Part shown: positions 12,022 through 24,420 of the stretch, piece by piece
Numbering within the stretch: the first letter of the stretch is position 1
Layout of the letters: every line of letters starts with the position of its first letter
NCBI GenBank assembly: GCA_030549775.1
Contig: CM060173.1
Span: forward strand, 64,298,367 to 64,362,366
DNA length: 64,000 nt
From: Tamarix chinensis
Taxonomy: Eukaryota; Streptophyta; Magnoliopsida; Caryophyllales; Tamaricaceae
Reading direction: 5' to 3'
Program-made: the position numbers and the translations under genes
The notes under the pieces: model-generated
Database searches by the model: none
What the model saw: only the letters and a program-made list of their open reading frames with translations
Told to the model about the DNA's origin: nothing

Positions 12022-12554
12022 GAAAGCAAAGTTTCTCCTTCAATGTACATAAGTATACCAATTTACTATACATGAATATAAGTTATAAGATGCATCATGA
12101 TAAGGCCATATATAAAGGTAGATATGCATAAAGACATTCTATGATACAAAATTCCAATAAAGTAGAATATATCATGCTTAGATTCACAACCTTCGCAGAT
12201 AAGCACTTACATACATAATAGCAAAGAGCATCTGAGCAACCTCTAGGGTTTATTTCCAAATATCTCATTTCCTTATGTTATACTATTCACTTATCCATAC
12301 ATAAGATAGGTTAATCATTCAATCAATATTCCATTCCATAACCAATTAGTAATTTTGACAATGGCCAAGTGCACAAACCAACTTTTATTTATTTTGGTCA
12401 ATCACGCCATTACTTTAACTTATTAACCAATCATTAATCATTCACTTAGTCATCATTTATAAATTATCAACCAATATTTACCATACTTTATTATCATCAA
12501 GCGATGGACTGTGCACCCCCCAATGGTCTCATATGTCATGGAATTCTATCTAAA

Positions 12555-12715
12555 TAAGGGATATAAAGCCTAGGGTAAAGTCAATCACCAAGTGGACATA
12601 AGGCTAGGCTAAAGCTAATCATTATAATGGACATAAGTCCAGGCTGGAGCCAACCAATATAGACATAAGTCTAAGCTAAAGCCAACCACCTAGGTCACCA
12701 AACCCTTTAATATTG
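12555..12715. repeat. Short minisatellite, unit about 45 bp
   Basis: Three to four degenerate units with GGACATAAG, then (T)CTAGGCTAAAGC or CCAGGCTGGAGCC, then AACCA. It occupies the LTR region that holds motif-A boxes or tandem arrays in other copies. Confidence 0.65.
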
Positions 12716-13289
12716 ATACTCCATAATACATCATCAGTATCTAGAGTAGATAAGGCACCAAGACCTCTCAAGATCCCGCTCGAAGGCAGCAAACACTCCC
12801 AAAGACAGACTAACCCTCAGTAGCTAATCGAGGATCAAGTAACCTAGACCCATACTCAACCCAAATTTCTTTTTCTCTATGTGATTAGTATTTTATTCAT
12901 AAAGATGGGTAATCATACAAGGCCCATACAAAGCAAGCAAGACAACTTTCCATGTTAATCCATACGAATCCTTTTATTTCAATTTTTCCAAACATATGAG
13001 TTTTCCGTTTGTCCTTGGCCAATATTATTCATAACCACCATATTATTTAATTCAAGCCCATACTAATTTTCATTACTCTTTTCTCAATATCATCACTTAT
13101 CATAAGTGAAATACCCATTTAGCCTTTACATTACTCCTAGAGTACACCATAAGTTATGATCCATTTTAATCCTTTCATTAGGCCAATAATCTATGATAAA
13201 ATATGTATTTTATCCCATTAATAAACATGTTATAGTCCCAAACATAATTTCAAACCATAAATGAACTAAAAAGAAATAAATCATGCAAA

Positions 13290-13520
13290 CTAGTTGATAG
13301 GTCTGGCCCATCCAGTCAATCGATTTAAGCCGACTAGTTGATTGATTTTACTCAACTAGACCGTGCTTTCATCAAAGCAATCGATTAGTTGGGGCAAATC
13401 GGTAAACTATTCACATATTAGTCTATTGGTTTTGTCAAACTAGTCAATCATCTTAAGTAAAGAGTAAGACAAGGTCTATGTAGGCTTACCTGTTGATGGG
13501 TTGAGTAAACTAGTTTATTG
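13290..13520. repeat. Motif-B palindromes inside the solo LTR
   Basis: AACTAGTTGATAGGT, CCAGTCAATCGATTT, ACTAGTTGATTGATTT, AATCGATTAGTT and CTAGTTTATTGGTTT. A second group lies at 14690-14800, including AAACCAGTCGATCGGTTT near 14776. Their presence within a copy bounded by a target-site duplication shows that motif B belongs to the LTR itself. Confidence 0.7.
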
Positions 13521-14945
13521 GTTTACCCTAACACAGCACCAAATCCTAAATTTTCATGTATATTCTTACATATAAATCATTCATAACCACATTAAAACAT
13601 GTATCAACATAATCTAAGATATTTTCAACTGAATTGACTTACATTTCACAACATGGATTCATCATATCCTAGTTTTACCAAATTATATGCTTTTTACTTA
13701 GATCATGTCATCTAACCATCCAAACCATTTATGTAGGCTATATTCATTTATGCTAACATGTATAATCAACTTAAATTAACATATACTATATAGGGATACT
13801 TGCTAAATATTTTTTTAAGCAAGAATCACTTACTTGATACACACAAAATCCCCTTAAAAGCTAAAATTTCAAATGTGGGAAGTCTCAACTTTGAAACCCT
13901 TAAAAACCAAAATCTTACCTTAGGAATTACACCAAAAATTATTAAATTTTCAAACTTAAGATAGAAAGAATAAGAACATACCACTTGAGGCAAAAATAAG
14001 GGAAGAGCTACATTGGTCTACTCAACCTTTTTTCCCAAAATCTAACTTTTTTTGCTTAAAAATTGAAACAAGAGAGAGCTAGAAGTAGGATCAAAAGATT
14101 CTAAAAGGATTGATTGGTATTACTTGAAGTGTGGAGAGAAGGACAGTGAATATAATATTTAGAATATTTGGTGGATTAAAGAATGATGAATAGCAGGGAT
14201 GATTGGGGCTATGTATAGCCAACTAATGGAAAATAAATAGTGAGGGTTTGGGAATCAACTCAAAACCCTACCATTAACTATTTGAATTTGAATAGAACAA
14301 ACATATTTTGTCTAGGATTTGCTAACCTATTCTCCAGATCTCAAATGGTGTATCTGGAAAATGTAGATTAATTATACCAAAATTAGCAATCATGTCAGTG
14401 GGGAGGAATTTTTCAGCTGCTCAGAGTCGTGCCTGAGATCGAAGCATTCGATCTCAAAATCATGTAGAGGAGAGAGGAGGAAGAAGACTATGCTAAGGTC
14501 ATCTCTTTCCCTCAATTGTTCTAATCAATCTCTAGATCAATAAGAGGCAATATATTAGGTTAAATGCATCATTAAAATAGTTAGGAATCTCTTAGGGACA
14601 AATTGTTATGGGTTGGTAAGTTTTTATTTTAGTGTAAGGGATTTTTTAGAAAATTAAACTAAAAAAATATGACCATCTCGATGAAGCAGTCAATAGATTT
14701 TGGTCTACCAGTAGATTGGTTTCCCTTAAATAGTTAATTAGTCTAGTCAAGAAAACTAAATGTACTGAAACGACAAACCAGTCGATCGGTTTATTTGTAA
14801 AACTCAATAAACTTTATTTTTCAACATGATTATAAAACAAACTTTATCCCAAACCAAATCAGAATGTTAAGTCAAAATCAAAGGCCCAAAATTGACATAA
14901 TTTCTTATTCAACCATTTTACAAAAATTTGGAGTATTACACTAAG

Positions 14946-16260
14946 GCTAATTTAGAAATATTACAATACCAAGCATGTGTTGGTACACTTAGAGAAGTAT
15001 ATAGCACATAAGGCTAATATTTAGTCATATAAGATAATTACATAACAACATCCCAACCCAAATTATAGTGACCCATACAGTCCTTTTGATTTGATTCATT
15101 ATTCAACTTGTGTTGTGACCCTAGTAGTCCTTAGATTGTGGGCCTCAATTTCCCTTGTGGAATAATAATTTAACATTTAATAAGACATTTATCACTTGAA
15201 GAGAAGGACTTGAGGATAGAAAGGGATCTTGTGTTTTATAATAGAACTCTGAATGAATAGTTAAACGTTTAGATCAAAGGGTTCATTTCTTCAAAGAGTC
15301 TCACAAACATTTTAGGAGGTATGTATACATGAGGAATTTAGTGTTGAGGTCATGTATATGCGCCATTGTGTGAATTTATTAGCTTGTTATCTTAGAAGTT
15401 AGATATTTGATATGTTGATTTATCCTTAGTATCATTATCTTAGATTATGGGATTATAGCCTCTCAATATTTGAATTCACTTGATTGGAATTGGATTAGAG
15501 AATTACCATATTATCTCCTAAATAACTATATTAGGTTAGTTTGATATATTTTTGAGATTGGAAAGATACCTTTTGAGATTGAAAACCTTGTTAGGGTATG
15601 TTGGTTATTATCATGTGTTAAGTTGCAAAAGTATGATTATGCTTGAATATTTTTATCCCATAGGATTTGTAGAGTCATGTTTGACCTTATATGTTGATCT
15701 TGCATGTGATCTTATATTTTTTATGGTATTTTTTTATATATAATAGATAGCTATGTGAGAATGCCACATCTTTAGAGGTATTCTAGTTTACTTAGTACAA
15801 GGAAATCATACTGATACTATAATTTTATATGATTATGTGTGGGAATTGGAGTAGTGTGAGGCTTATAGCATGGATATGATCCTTGGGAAGATATTCCTTC
15901 TTAGGCATGGGTTTGATTTATAGATTCTAGGATCATCTAGCATAGTTTTTTTCTACCTTACATTTTGGTTCATTTCTTGTTGTCGTCATTTGAGGCATAA
16001 AGTGTAGTAAATTCTTTACTATTGTATTTAATCTTGTACTATCTTCTACTTTTATTAGTATTTGTTGGTTTTAGCTTAACCTTGGATTAAGTGTTGGTAT
16101 TAATTAATGCTTGTGTCTAAGTTATTTTTTTCTTACATTAGGCATGGGTTAGGTAGTGTTCATACCTATCTTCATGCTGGATGTAGCGGTAACACCCAAT
16201 AATTTTTTATATTTACTTATGCTAAAATAAAATTTAAGTAGTAAATTTAGGGGCGTTACA
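14946..16260 (+). mobile_element. Decayed DNA ending in a plus-oriented LTR terminus
   Basis: No gene. The last 120 bp (16140-16260) align in layout with the 3-prime end of the long LTRs: GGTTAGGTAGTG...GATGTAGCGGTAACACCC...GTAGTAAATTTAGGGGCGTTACA (compare 61785-61898). The terminus is GGGGCGTTACA at 16250-16260. The start of this LTR piece is not visible. The DNA just after 14945 should belong to the gypsy element cut by the solo LTR, but I could not confirm coding there. Confidence 0.45.
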
Positions 16261-17009
16261 ACTATGATCCATCCTTGGAAACCACCCTGGAAAAATTCCA
16301 CAAATCTAAATGAGTATAATTAAGAAGCGCCTTTGTACTAAGTGTAGTTATTGAAAAGCTAAACCACTTTTACTTGTTCAACAAATAATGCTTATAAAAC
16401 CCCATAAACCTATGTTTTATCCATACAAAAACCCTATCTTGGAGAGATCAATCGTGACTTTAACACTCATGTGTCCAAGTCACATATATGTAATCTAGCA
16501 ACAATTGAGTCACCAATACTCACATATGTTACTAAAACTACAAACTCAATAATATAACCAATAAAGCCATATAATGTCCCGATTCTTGTACCATTCATCA
16601 CAACAAGATCACCTTTATTAATCCTCATTATTTCATATTTAATCACACAATAATATCCATTAAAATCTAAGGAACTAAATAAAATTAGGTTCTTGGTCAT
16701 CTTTGGGACATGTTGAACTTTAGATAGTGTCATAACTATACCTTCATTTCTCCTCACATTAACAACCCAAAACCTATCAAATTTTCAAGTAGCATAATTA
16801 CAAATTAGAAATACTTCACCTTGATTCATCTCATACATATGAAACAAGTTCATGTTGGGATAAATATGATAAGAGTACCTAGAATCCAAGATCTACCTAC
16901 CAACCATCTTTGTTTGTCTATTAGTGGAAATCAATACATCACCATCACTATCATATTAGGCAATGAAAACAACATCCATTGAGCTAGATAAATCATATTA
17001 GGCATGCTA
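16261..17009 (-). pseudogene. Ty1/copia protease remnant
   Basis: From about 16985 down to 16440 the minus strand reads as a copia gag-end/protease region: DGDVLISTNRQ, then ILDSRYSYHIYPN, then a VPKMTKNLILFSSLDFNGY segment inside the open frame 16757-16467. The protease active site expected as D-S-G reads D-S-R. The same order and the same D-S-R occur in the copia copy at 48541-49011, so the two belong to one family. There is an in-frame stop before ILDSR and another after the region. Gag, integrase and RT are missing. 16261-16440 holds nothing recognisable. Confidence 0.75.
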
Positions 17010-17372
17010 ACCACCGACTGCTTCCTCTCCTATATATACTCTTGTGCACATAATTTGTAAGGAAGATTTTGAATGAATAATGAATATGATTTTTTTTATC
17101 AAACTTTGAGCTACATTAGCTGAAGTCTATCATCTCTTTTGGTTCGATATTGGGAAAGGGAAAATTTGGGATATTACCTTCCTTAATTAATATTCAAACT
17201 CGACACATTAGAAGACCAACTCAAATCTGTCGAGCACCTTCATCCTTGTTAATAAATTTCTTTGACTATAATCTTGCTAATTACCTCATTTCTTTTGCAT
17301 CAATTTGTGGGTGATATCTTCTACTATCAATCTTCATTCCAACCTTCCAGCTACTTTGATAAAACCACATCA
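17010..17372 (+). mobile_element. LTR 3-prime fragment, repeated at 38285-38642
   Basis: This segment matches 38285-38642 along its whole length with few differences by eye. Both begin near a CTCCTCTCCTATATA box (TATA-like) and end TTTGATAAAACCACATCA or TTTGATAAAACTACATCA. Shared interior words include TTTGAATGAATAATGAATATGA and GAAGACCAACTCAAATCTGTCGAG. At 38285 the piece follows a gypsy C-terminal tail, so it is the 3-prime part of that gypsy LTR, ending in CA at 17372. Here it is isolated, between copia debris and the LINE. Confidence 0.75.
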
Positions 17373-18905
17373 GTCAAGTTCATTGATATTATATTTTAGA
17401 GATTATCCCTTAACTAATTTCAAATCAAGCAATGTCCTCTTCAAAAGCATATGATTCGCCACTAACTTCATTGTTTATAAAGATTTTGGCTTTAACTACA
17501 AGGTAAATGTAATTATCTCTTTAGGTATCTCTTGAATGATCTCATTAGATAAGCACACTATATGGTAGAAGAGCCTCTAGATCTATCTCCTTAAACATCT
17601 CATTAATCATTGTTGTAAGCTTCTTTACTTTCCTAAATAATGCCTTCTTCAATCCATTTTGAATCAATATTTCCCTCATCTTCAACTTCCACAAGCCAAA
17701 GTTCATAGGTTGAAGAAGAAAACCACCAAGTGTAAGGCGACTCTTGCTTCAGATGAAGAGAAAAATTGATCACTTACGTTAACAATAGGTGTTGATATTG
17801 AGGGATCTAGCAACCAAAGGGATGTGTTGTCTGTTGAATCAAAATTCAATAATGAATCCCTACTTTTGAATAATTGTAAAATTTATATTGAGAATGATTA
17901 CCCTATCCTGGAAAACCTGATTGCCCTAACACAGGAGAATGATGTTCTCATATTGGACAAACAAGACGATCGATCTTAGCAAGACATTCTAGTAAATAAT
18001 AGAAGACCAGAAAGAGGAATGAGTTTGAAGTTTATTCCACCCCTTGTTGTTGATGGATCAAACAAAGCACAAATTCAAGAGGATGAAATTTGCAAGGAAC
18101 TAAAACGGTGGGAGAATACCTTGGTTAGTTTGGTGGCCGGATTTCAACCTAGTCATTACCAGATGATATAATTTGTTAAAGACAAATGGAACTTCCTTCA
18201 AGTTTTACCTAAGGTGTATATACATGACCAATGTTTCTTTGTCTATAAACCTTTTTACAGTTTTGGGATTAGACTTATGTTGTTAAGGAAATGGACTCCT
18301 AATGTGTTAAATTTTGCTAAGAATAGGAGGATCATGCCTTTGTGGGTGATTTTCCTTGGACTTCCTCTACATTTGTTGTTTGATGATAGTTTAAGCAGAC
18401 TTGGTATCTTGTTGGGACAACCAGTATGTGCGGATACTGTTACACACAATGTGAAAGAGTCTCCTTCCTAAGAGTGCTAATTAAAATTAACATAAGCATT
18501 CCTCTCCCTAAAAGCATCACTATTTTATTGCCTTGGGAAAAAGAGTTTCAGTAGAAAGTATCTTATTAACGGAGACCAAAATTGTGCTCCTACTGTGATG
18601 CTATGGAGCATGATTCTATTTCATGTAGAGGAATGTTAGGTTAAAAGGGGCCTAAAGCTCAGATTTGGAGAGTTAAACCTATGACTAGCAATGAACACTT
18701 CTAGAGGAACCTAGCACTGAACATATCCCTCATATTCCAAAGGCTCCTTCTGGACCTATCTTAGAACTAGATGGTACTCACAACTTTAAGCATTATGAGG
18801 TTTCTCCTAGTAGACAACTGCACATTAATAAGGGTAAGGAGGTTGTTATTCAGGGAAGTAGTATGCTATACCTTTTCCCTCCTAACATTGGATCTCCTGC
18901 TCAAT
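17373..18905 (+). pseudogene. LINE (L1-type) 5-prime region and ORF1 with DUF4283-like domain, broken
   Basis: From about 18060 the plus strand reads as a plant LINE ORF1. An open stretch at 18214-18471 contains PKVYIHDQCFFVYKPF just upstream and then WTPNVLNF..MPLWVIFLGLPLHLLFDDSLSRLGILLGQPVCAD. This is the typical DUF4283 order ending in a DDSLSRLG-type segment. In known elements ORF1 binds RNA and helps ribonucleoprotein formation. There are stops before and after the open part, and the following region near 18560-18660 is out of frame. The LINE 5-prime end is not visible. 17373-17780 shows no coding signal and could be 5-prime UTR or unrelated DNA. Confidence 0.75.
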
Positions 18906-18937
18906 GAAGTCCAATTGAAAGACTAAAAGCTGGAGGG

Positions 18938-19759
18938 GTGGTGGAACTTATAACTCCCCTCCACATGAACATAGTTGTATGGAATATAATAGGGTTGAAT
19001 AAAATCCTCAAGCACAGGGTTATGAAAAACCTTGTGATAAATCAGAGAGTTGGGATTTTAGGACTTTTAGAAACTAGAGTTAAGAAGGATAAGGCTGATT
19101 GTAGTATCCATAAGTTGGGGCTCAATTGGAAATGGGAGAATAAAAATGATCATCATCACAATGGTAGAGTTTAGCTTCTTTAGGATGATTCTTTATATGA
19201 TATTCAAAATGTAGAAAAGAATGCTCAGGGGATTCATTGTCTTGCTACATGTCTGCTTTCTCAGAAGAAGTTTTGGGTTACTATCATTTATGCTTATAAT
19301 GTAGGTAGTTTGAGATGTGATTTGTGGGATTGGATGACTAGTTTAGCTAACCAGAACAATGTTCCCTGGTTAGCTATTGGTGACTTTAATGTGGTAACTA
19401 TAGCTCATGAAAATCTAGGCGGTAATATTGATGCTCAGGATGTGCTTGAGTTTAACCATTGTCTTCAACTCTATGGCCTTAGGGATTTACCTAATGTTGG
19501 GTTCAAGTTTACATGGACTAACATGCAAGAGCAAGGCTCTGGGATCGATTGTCAGTTGGATAGAGTTTTGGGAAATTATGAATGGTTTGATTTATTTCCT
19601 ACAACTAAGATTTATACTATGCAAAACCCTACATCAGACCATATTGCATTGGTTTTTCATTTGAATCTGATGCAAAGGTTGGGTTCAAGATCCTTCAAGT
19701 TCCTAAATCTTTGGGTGGAGAAGGAGGGTTTCATGGATCTAGTGAATAGAATTTGGTAG
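18938..19759 (+). pseudogene. LINE ORF2, apurinic/apyrimidinic-type endonuclease domain
   Basis: The N-terminal domain of a LINE ORF2, which in active elements nicks target DNA. Visible in order: VVWNIIGLNK near 18970 (metal-binding Asn), LLETRV near 19065 (Glu), WLAIGDFNVV at about 19367-19396 (Asp/Asn), FTWTN near 19510 and a TSDHIALV motif near 19640 (SDH catalytic pair). Most catalytic motifs remain readable. The frame is interrupted by a stop at 19172-19174 and more stops near 19180, then stays open from 19310 to 19759. Non-functional as it stands. Confidence 0.88.
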
Positions 19760-21350
19760 AAAAATATAGAGGAGACCAAAACTTATCAATGTATTTGTAA
19801 ACTCAGATTGTTAAAGCATGAATTGAAGAAGTTCAATGAAAATTAGTGTGGGAATATTATTCGTGAGGTTGTAAAAGCTAAACAAGTTTGGTAAGACAAG
19901 GCCAATGTATTAAGCTATCATCCTTTTGATCAAGAGATTATCACAGCTAAAAGGATGGCTCATTTGGATTGGGAGAAGAAAGCTAGAAATCAACAGGTAT
20001 TTCTGCAGCAAAAGGCTCACATTAATTATGTCAAATTGGGAGATCATAACAACAAATATTTCTATACTAATTTGCAGGGTAGGAGAACTTACAATAGAAT
20101 CATCCAGCTAATAAATGATCAAAATAGAGTTCTCATAGATGAAAATGAGATTGTAAGTTTTTATGAGATGCTGATTGGTTCTACAACTACTGAGCTCAAT
20201 CATATTAACATGGCAACCTGTCTTCAAGGCCCTACTTTAAACACAGATCAGAGACAAATCTTAATGGCCTGACCAACTGCTGAAGAGTTAAAAAGAGCTA
20301 TTTTTTTCTATAAGGAACCTTAAATCCCCTAGACCAGATGGATTTAATCCTTTCTTTTATAAACAAACCTAGTCTTGATTGGTAAATATATTGTTGAAGC
20401 TGTTCTTGAGTTCCGGCACACTAGAAAACTCTTAAGGCATATTAACAACACTACTATTACTCTCATTCCTAAAATTTTTGTTTCTATAAGAGTTCAAGAG
20501 TTTAGACCTATTGCCTACTATAATGTTATCTACAAAATTTTCTCTGAAGTGTTGCATTGTATTGTTAGGGATTCTTAGGCTGCTTTTGTGAAGGGGAGAA
20601 ATTTAGGAGATAATGTCCTTACAGCCATTGAGTTGGTTAAGCACTATCAAATAAAAGTATTGTCTCCTTGGATAATGCTTAAAGTGGATATCCAAAAAGC
20701 ATATGATTCTCTGGAATAGCCTTTTTTACAACAAATCTTACTTGCTTTTGGGTTCCCTTATCACTTCACTCAGTTGATTATGGAATGCATTTTCTCGGTT
20801 AGAGTTTCATTCAATGTCAATGGCTTTTTAACTAATCCTTTTGATTTCAAGAGAGATCTAAGGCATGGAGACCCTTTATCTCCTTACCTATTTGTGATTG
20901 CTATGGAATACCTTCATAGGGATTTGCACTAGCTTTGGAATGATGATGGGTTTGTGAGCCATCATGGCTGCCAAAAAATTAAGTTCATCAATCCTTGTTT
21001 TGCTAATGACCTACTTCTATTTACTAGAGGGGATGTTAACTCGGCCATTTTACTTAATAAAAATCTTGAAGATTTTGCAAGATGCTCTGGATTAAAAGCT
21101 AATCCTTCTAAGAGCTTAGTGTATTTGGTCGGTGTCCCTGTTGTTGTTAAATCATAGATTTTGGAGATCCTAAGATGTGATGAAGGTACTTTTCCTTTTA
21201 GATACCTTGGTGTGCCTCTTGCTTCTACTCATTAGGGGATCAGCCACTTTCAGCCTCTACTTGACAAGCTCTCTACCAGGATTCTTCTCTAGAAAAATAA
21301 GCACCTGAGCTATATAGGAAAAATTCATATTATAAAATCAATGTTGTTCG
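19760..21350 (+). pseudogene. LINE ORF2, reverse transcriptase domain
   Basis: The RT region follows the endonuclease in the same order as in L1-type elements. Readable pieces: a linker open at 19955-20272 (KLGDHNNKYFYTNLQGRR), ITLIPKI and EFRPIAYYNVIYKIFSEVL (20450-20560), AAFVKGRNLGDNVLTAIE (about 20580-20640), motif A MLKVDIQKAYDSLE (about 20680-20718), motif B RHGDPLSPYLF (about 20860-20895) and motif C FANDLLLF (about 20998-21021). The second catalytic Asp of the FADD box is Asn. There are many stops, for example at 20270, 20576 and 21156. Confidence 0.88.
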
Positions 21351-22305
21351 GTACCCATAATTTTTGGTCTCAAATATTTATCCTCCCCAAATATGTTATT
21401 GCTCATGTAGAGGTATCTGTAGGAGATTCCTTTAGAATGACCTAAATTCAGAATCTAATAACGCCTTGGTTTCTTGGAAGCAAGTTTACCTTCCTCTTAA
21501 TGAAGGAGGTTTGGGTCTACAAAATCTGTATTATTGGAATATTGCAGCTATTGGGAAGAGATTATGGTAGATGACGTATAATAAGGAGAATCTTTGGATT
21601 AAATGGGTGCAAGGATATTACATCAAAGGTACAAGGTTGAGTGAAGTTCAAAGTAAACCCCAGTATTCATGGATGTTTAAAAGAATTCTTAATCTTAGAA
21701 ATGGATTACTTAATGTAATCCAACATGGAGGACATGCAACTGAAGGGATATATAAAACTAGAAAAATATATTACATGATCCGATTAAGAGAGGATGTCAA
21801 GCCTTGGCACAAGCTGGTTTGGAATCATGCAGGTCTTCCTAGACATAAATTTATTCACTGGCTTCTATGTAGAAAGGCACTCCTTACTCAAGCTAAACTT
21901 GGGAAATGGGGTGTTGCTACTGATTTGAGTTGTGGTATATGTTCCCAGGAGTATTAAGAGTGGACCTATCTCTTTATTCATTGTCGTTTTGCTTGATATC
22001 TTTGGCACAACATGTGTAATTGATTAGGGATTTGTCCTCCTTGCACTGACTGGGATCATCTACACACCTAGCTTATCTAAAGGAAGCATTATAGAAGAGG
22101 AGAACAGGAGGTTATGAGGATGATGAATGCTGCAATTATTTACATGATTTGGCAAGCACGGAACCAAGCCATCTTCCAAGCTAAGGTCCCTCATGTGAAT
22201 AAAGTGACTTGGGAAATTATCCTTCAAATTTTCATTGGTCTTAATTCGTCCAAGAAGGAGGAGAAATGTGGTGCATTTTTAGGTAGACTTGATATATTTG
22301 TCTAA
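21351..22305 (+). pseudogene. LINE ORF2 C-terminal part (zf-RVT-like)
   Basis: Open stretches at 21571-21957 and 22114-22305 correspond to the C-terminal region of plant LINE ORF2. KPWHKLVWNHAGLPRHKFIHWLLCRKALLTQAKLGKW near 21800-21905 followed by CGICSQEY is the zf-RVT pattern. MIWQARNQAIF near 22145 is the usual last conserved block. Stops near 21570, 21957 and 22020 break it. Confidence 0.82.
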
Positions 22306-22392
22306 TATATTCTATATCTTTTGATGCTTTGTTGTACATTCTGTCCATTTTGTAATTAATGAAATCTCTAATTACTTACCCAAAAAATTAAT
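22306..22392 (+). mobile_element. LINE 3-prime UTR and short A-rich tail
   Basis: After the last ORF2 block come TTTTGATGCTTTGTTGTACATT and TTTTGTAATTAATGAAATCTC, then CCCAAAAAATTA. This is the usual end of plant L1 elements, where a TTTGTAATTAATGAAA-like stretch precedes the tail. No long poly-A and no clear target-site duplication were seen. Confidence 0.65.
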
Positions 22393-23163
22393 CAATTTTC
22401 ACAAAATGCTCAAATTAACAAATTCTCTCATGATTCTAAGAAATGAGAGAATTAGGGAAGAGAGGTTTAAATCATAAATATTTATAGTTATGCTAACCTT
22501 ATTAACAATTTTGAGGTGGTGGTGTGGCATGAAAAAAAATAAGGATCATATAATAAAAAACAAATAACATGTTTTATCCTCACATCTCACGTTTTAACAA
22601 AATTCTACAATCTACAGAAACACGAAAAAACATTGAATATGTTATTTAACACTGGTCCCTAAAGCACTACCCTTTCACTCCAAACTTCACTAAACACCTA
22701 CATATACCCATCCATGCTATAGAACATATCAAATACAAGTCACAAGCACACAAAAATTAATTTTTCACAAATAAAGTTATTTTCACCAGCACTAAACTTA
22801 ATTTTCACAAACTTTGAACTTATCATTTAGCATCATTTCTATGATACTTCATTTTTATATATATATATTTCATAATTTCTTACTAATTTTCATCAAAATT
22901 TTCATATTAATTATCGCAAGGAACATAAAGAAAAAAATGTATGACCACTGTTCATATATGACCTAGATCAAACAATGTATCACCAAAAAAAATGAAGAAC
23001 ATGAAAAATTACTAAGAGTTGCAACAAATATATAGAAACATAAGAGATGAGAGAAAAAGATCAAATTCTAAGGAAGGGTTTGCTTGAAGGACAAAATAGA
23101 AGAAAAAAGTGACAGAAACATAATTAGTGGAGGAAGAAGATGAAGGTTACAATCCATAAGTAG

Positions 23164-23238
<75 letters not shown>

Positions 23239-24420
23239 TGCATGTATATAACTCAAACTCAAACTACTCTAACATAAAAAAAAACAAAGAAGAAGTGGAA
23301 GAAATTAAAAGTTCAACAAATGGAATATATAAGCTTCCATGTAAATTAGCTAACAACTAATGCATCGCAATCGGAGAGATTGTTTTGGGAACTTATTATA
23401 TCTTCAATTAGTTGAAATAGATACTAGGTTTGGTAAATGGCTAGTGCAAAACTTCAAAGCACCATCATGTTCATTTCTATTAGCTAACAATAGTTGATTT
23501 GACATTTTGGAGTCCAATGTCTCAAGAAGCCTTCCACTTCTAATGGGGAAACAAGAAGAGAAAGAAGTAGGCATAAATATTTAGGATGTTGAACATCAAA
23601 CATTATTATAGTAACGGAGACATATATTGTGTGCCTAGTTATGGATACCCGGACCAAGATAATGGGGAAGATATTACAAGAAAGGGATGACTATGAAGAA
23701 TATTTTAAAAGATATTTTGTCAATTTTTAATTTTAAGTTTCCTTAACAATGTTAGTCGAGGACTAAGAACAAATTTTTGAATCTTATATTCACTAAAAAT
23801 TGTTAATGTGATAAATTGGCAAAATTGGTGCTGATACACTATGCAAAAGCTAATATCAAGCACTGTGTCTTGGAAGAACAAACCTATGGGCTTCCACACA
23901 AGAACTTTACCTTTATTAGGAATATGTTATAATATTTCACCAAAATTTAATAATCTTCCACCACATATGATCTAATATTTCATCATATCTATACTCATTT
24001 TTCACCTTGAATGTTATAATATATCACCATATAGGTTCCTTTATTTCACTATAGGTTAATAAATATTTCCTATTTGATTGTTGAATCAAGCGTCCTACTT
24101 GGATAGGCTCCAACTCATTAGTCAAAATATACAAAGAGATACCAATAGTATATTTCTTGATAAGAGAAATATTACTTCAAAGGATTAAAGAAGAAATAAA
24201 TTTAGGTGTTTTTTTTCCATGGAAAAGTCATGAAAAAATTTGCCATAAGTAATGTTGTAGTTGGAAAACATCAACCACAAGAAAGGGTTAAGATAATTGA
24301 GACAAAAAACATAGGGTTCTAAAAAACAAGATGAAGAAAAAGCCTGCAAAGAAACTACTTGACCTCCATTTATAAATGATGATTTCATATTTTGACACAT
24401 TTTATACCCTTATAATCTTA
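22393..24420. other. AT-rich DNA without a recognisable gene
   Basis: Nothing codes convincingly. At 23920-24060 the phrase TAATATTTCACC or TATCACCATAT recurs in degenerate form. It recurs again at 26240-26350 and 27080-27330, on the far side of the GC-rich segment 24421-26220. This suggests that one repeat-rich unit was split by that segment. Confidence 0.5.
23167..23241. repeat. Compound microsatellite (TA)n then (TATG)n
   Basis: About 22 TA units (23167-23210) run straight into about 8 TATG units (23211-23241). Confidence 0.95.

Larger units (their letters stand above)
11596..14940 (-). mobile_element. Solo long LTR with target-site duplication CTAAG
   Basis: Starts TGTAACACCCCC (11596) and ends GGAGTATTACA (14940), the two expected termini read on the plus strand of a minus-oriented gypsy LTR. 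It is flanked by a perfect 5-bp duplication CTAAG at 11591-11595 and 14941-14945. There is no coding sequence, so this is a solo LTR left by LTR-LTR recombination. In sense order (right to left) it has motif-B palindromes, an AT-rich body, a minisatellite (12555-12715) and a hairpin (12003-12021) 416 bp from its 3-prime end. At 3345 bp it is the shortest of the complete copies here. Confidence 0.9.

Noticed and set aside
23068..23262. Ile/Tyr/His-repeat peptide frame
   Set aside because: It is the translation of the TA/TATG microsatellite.
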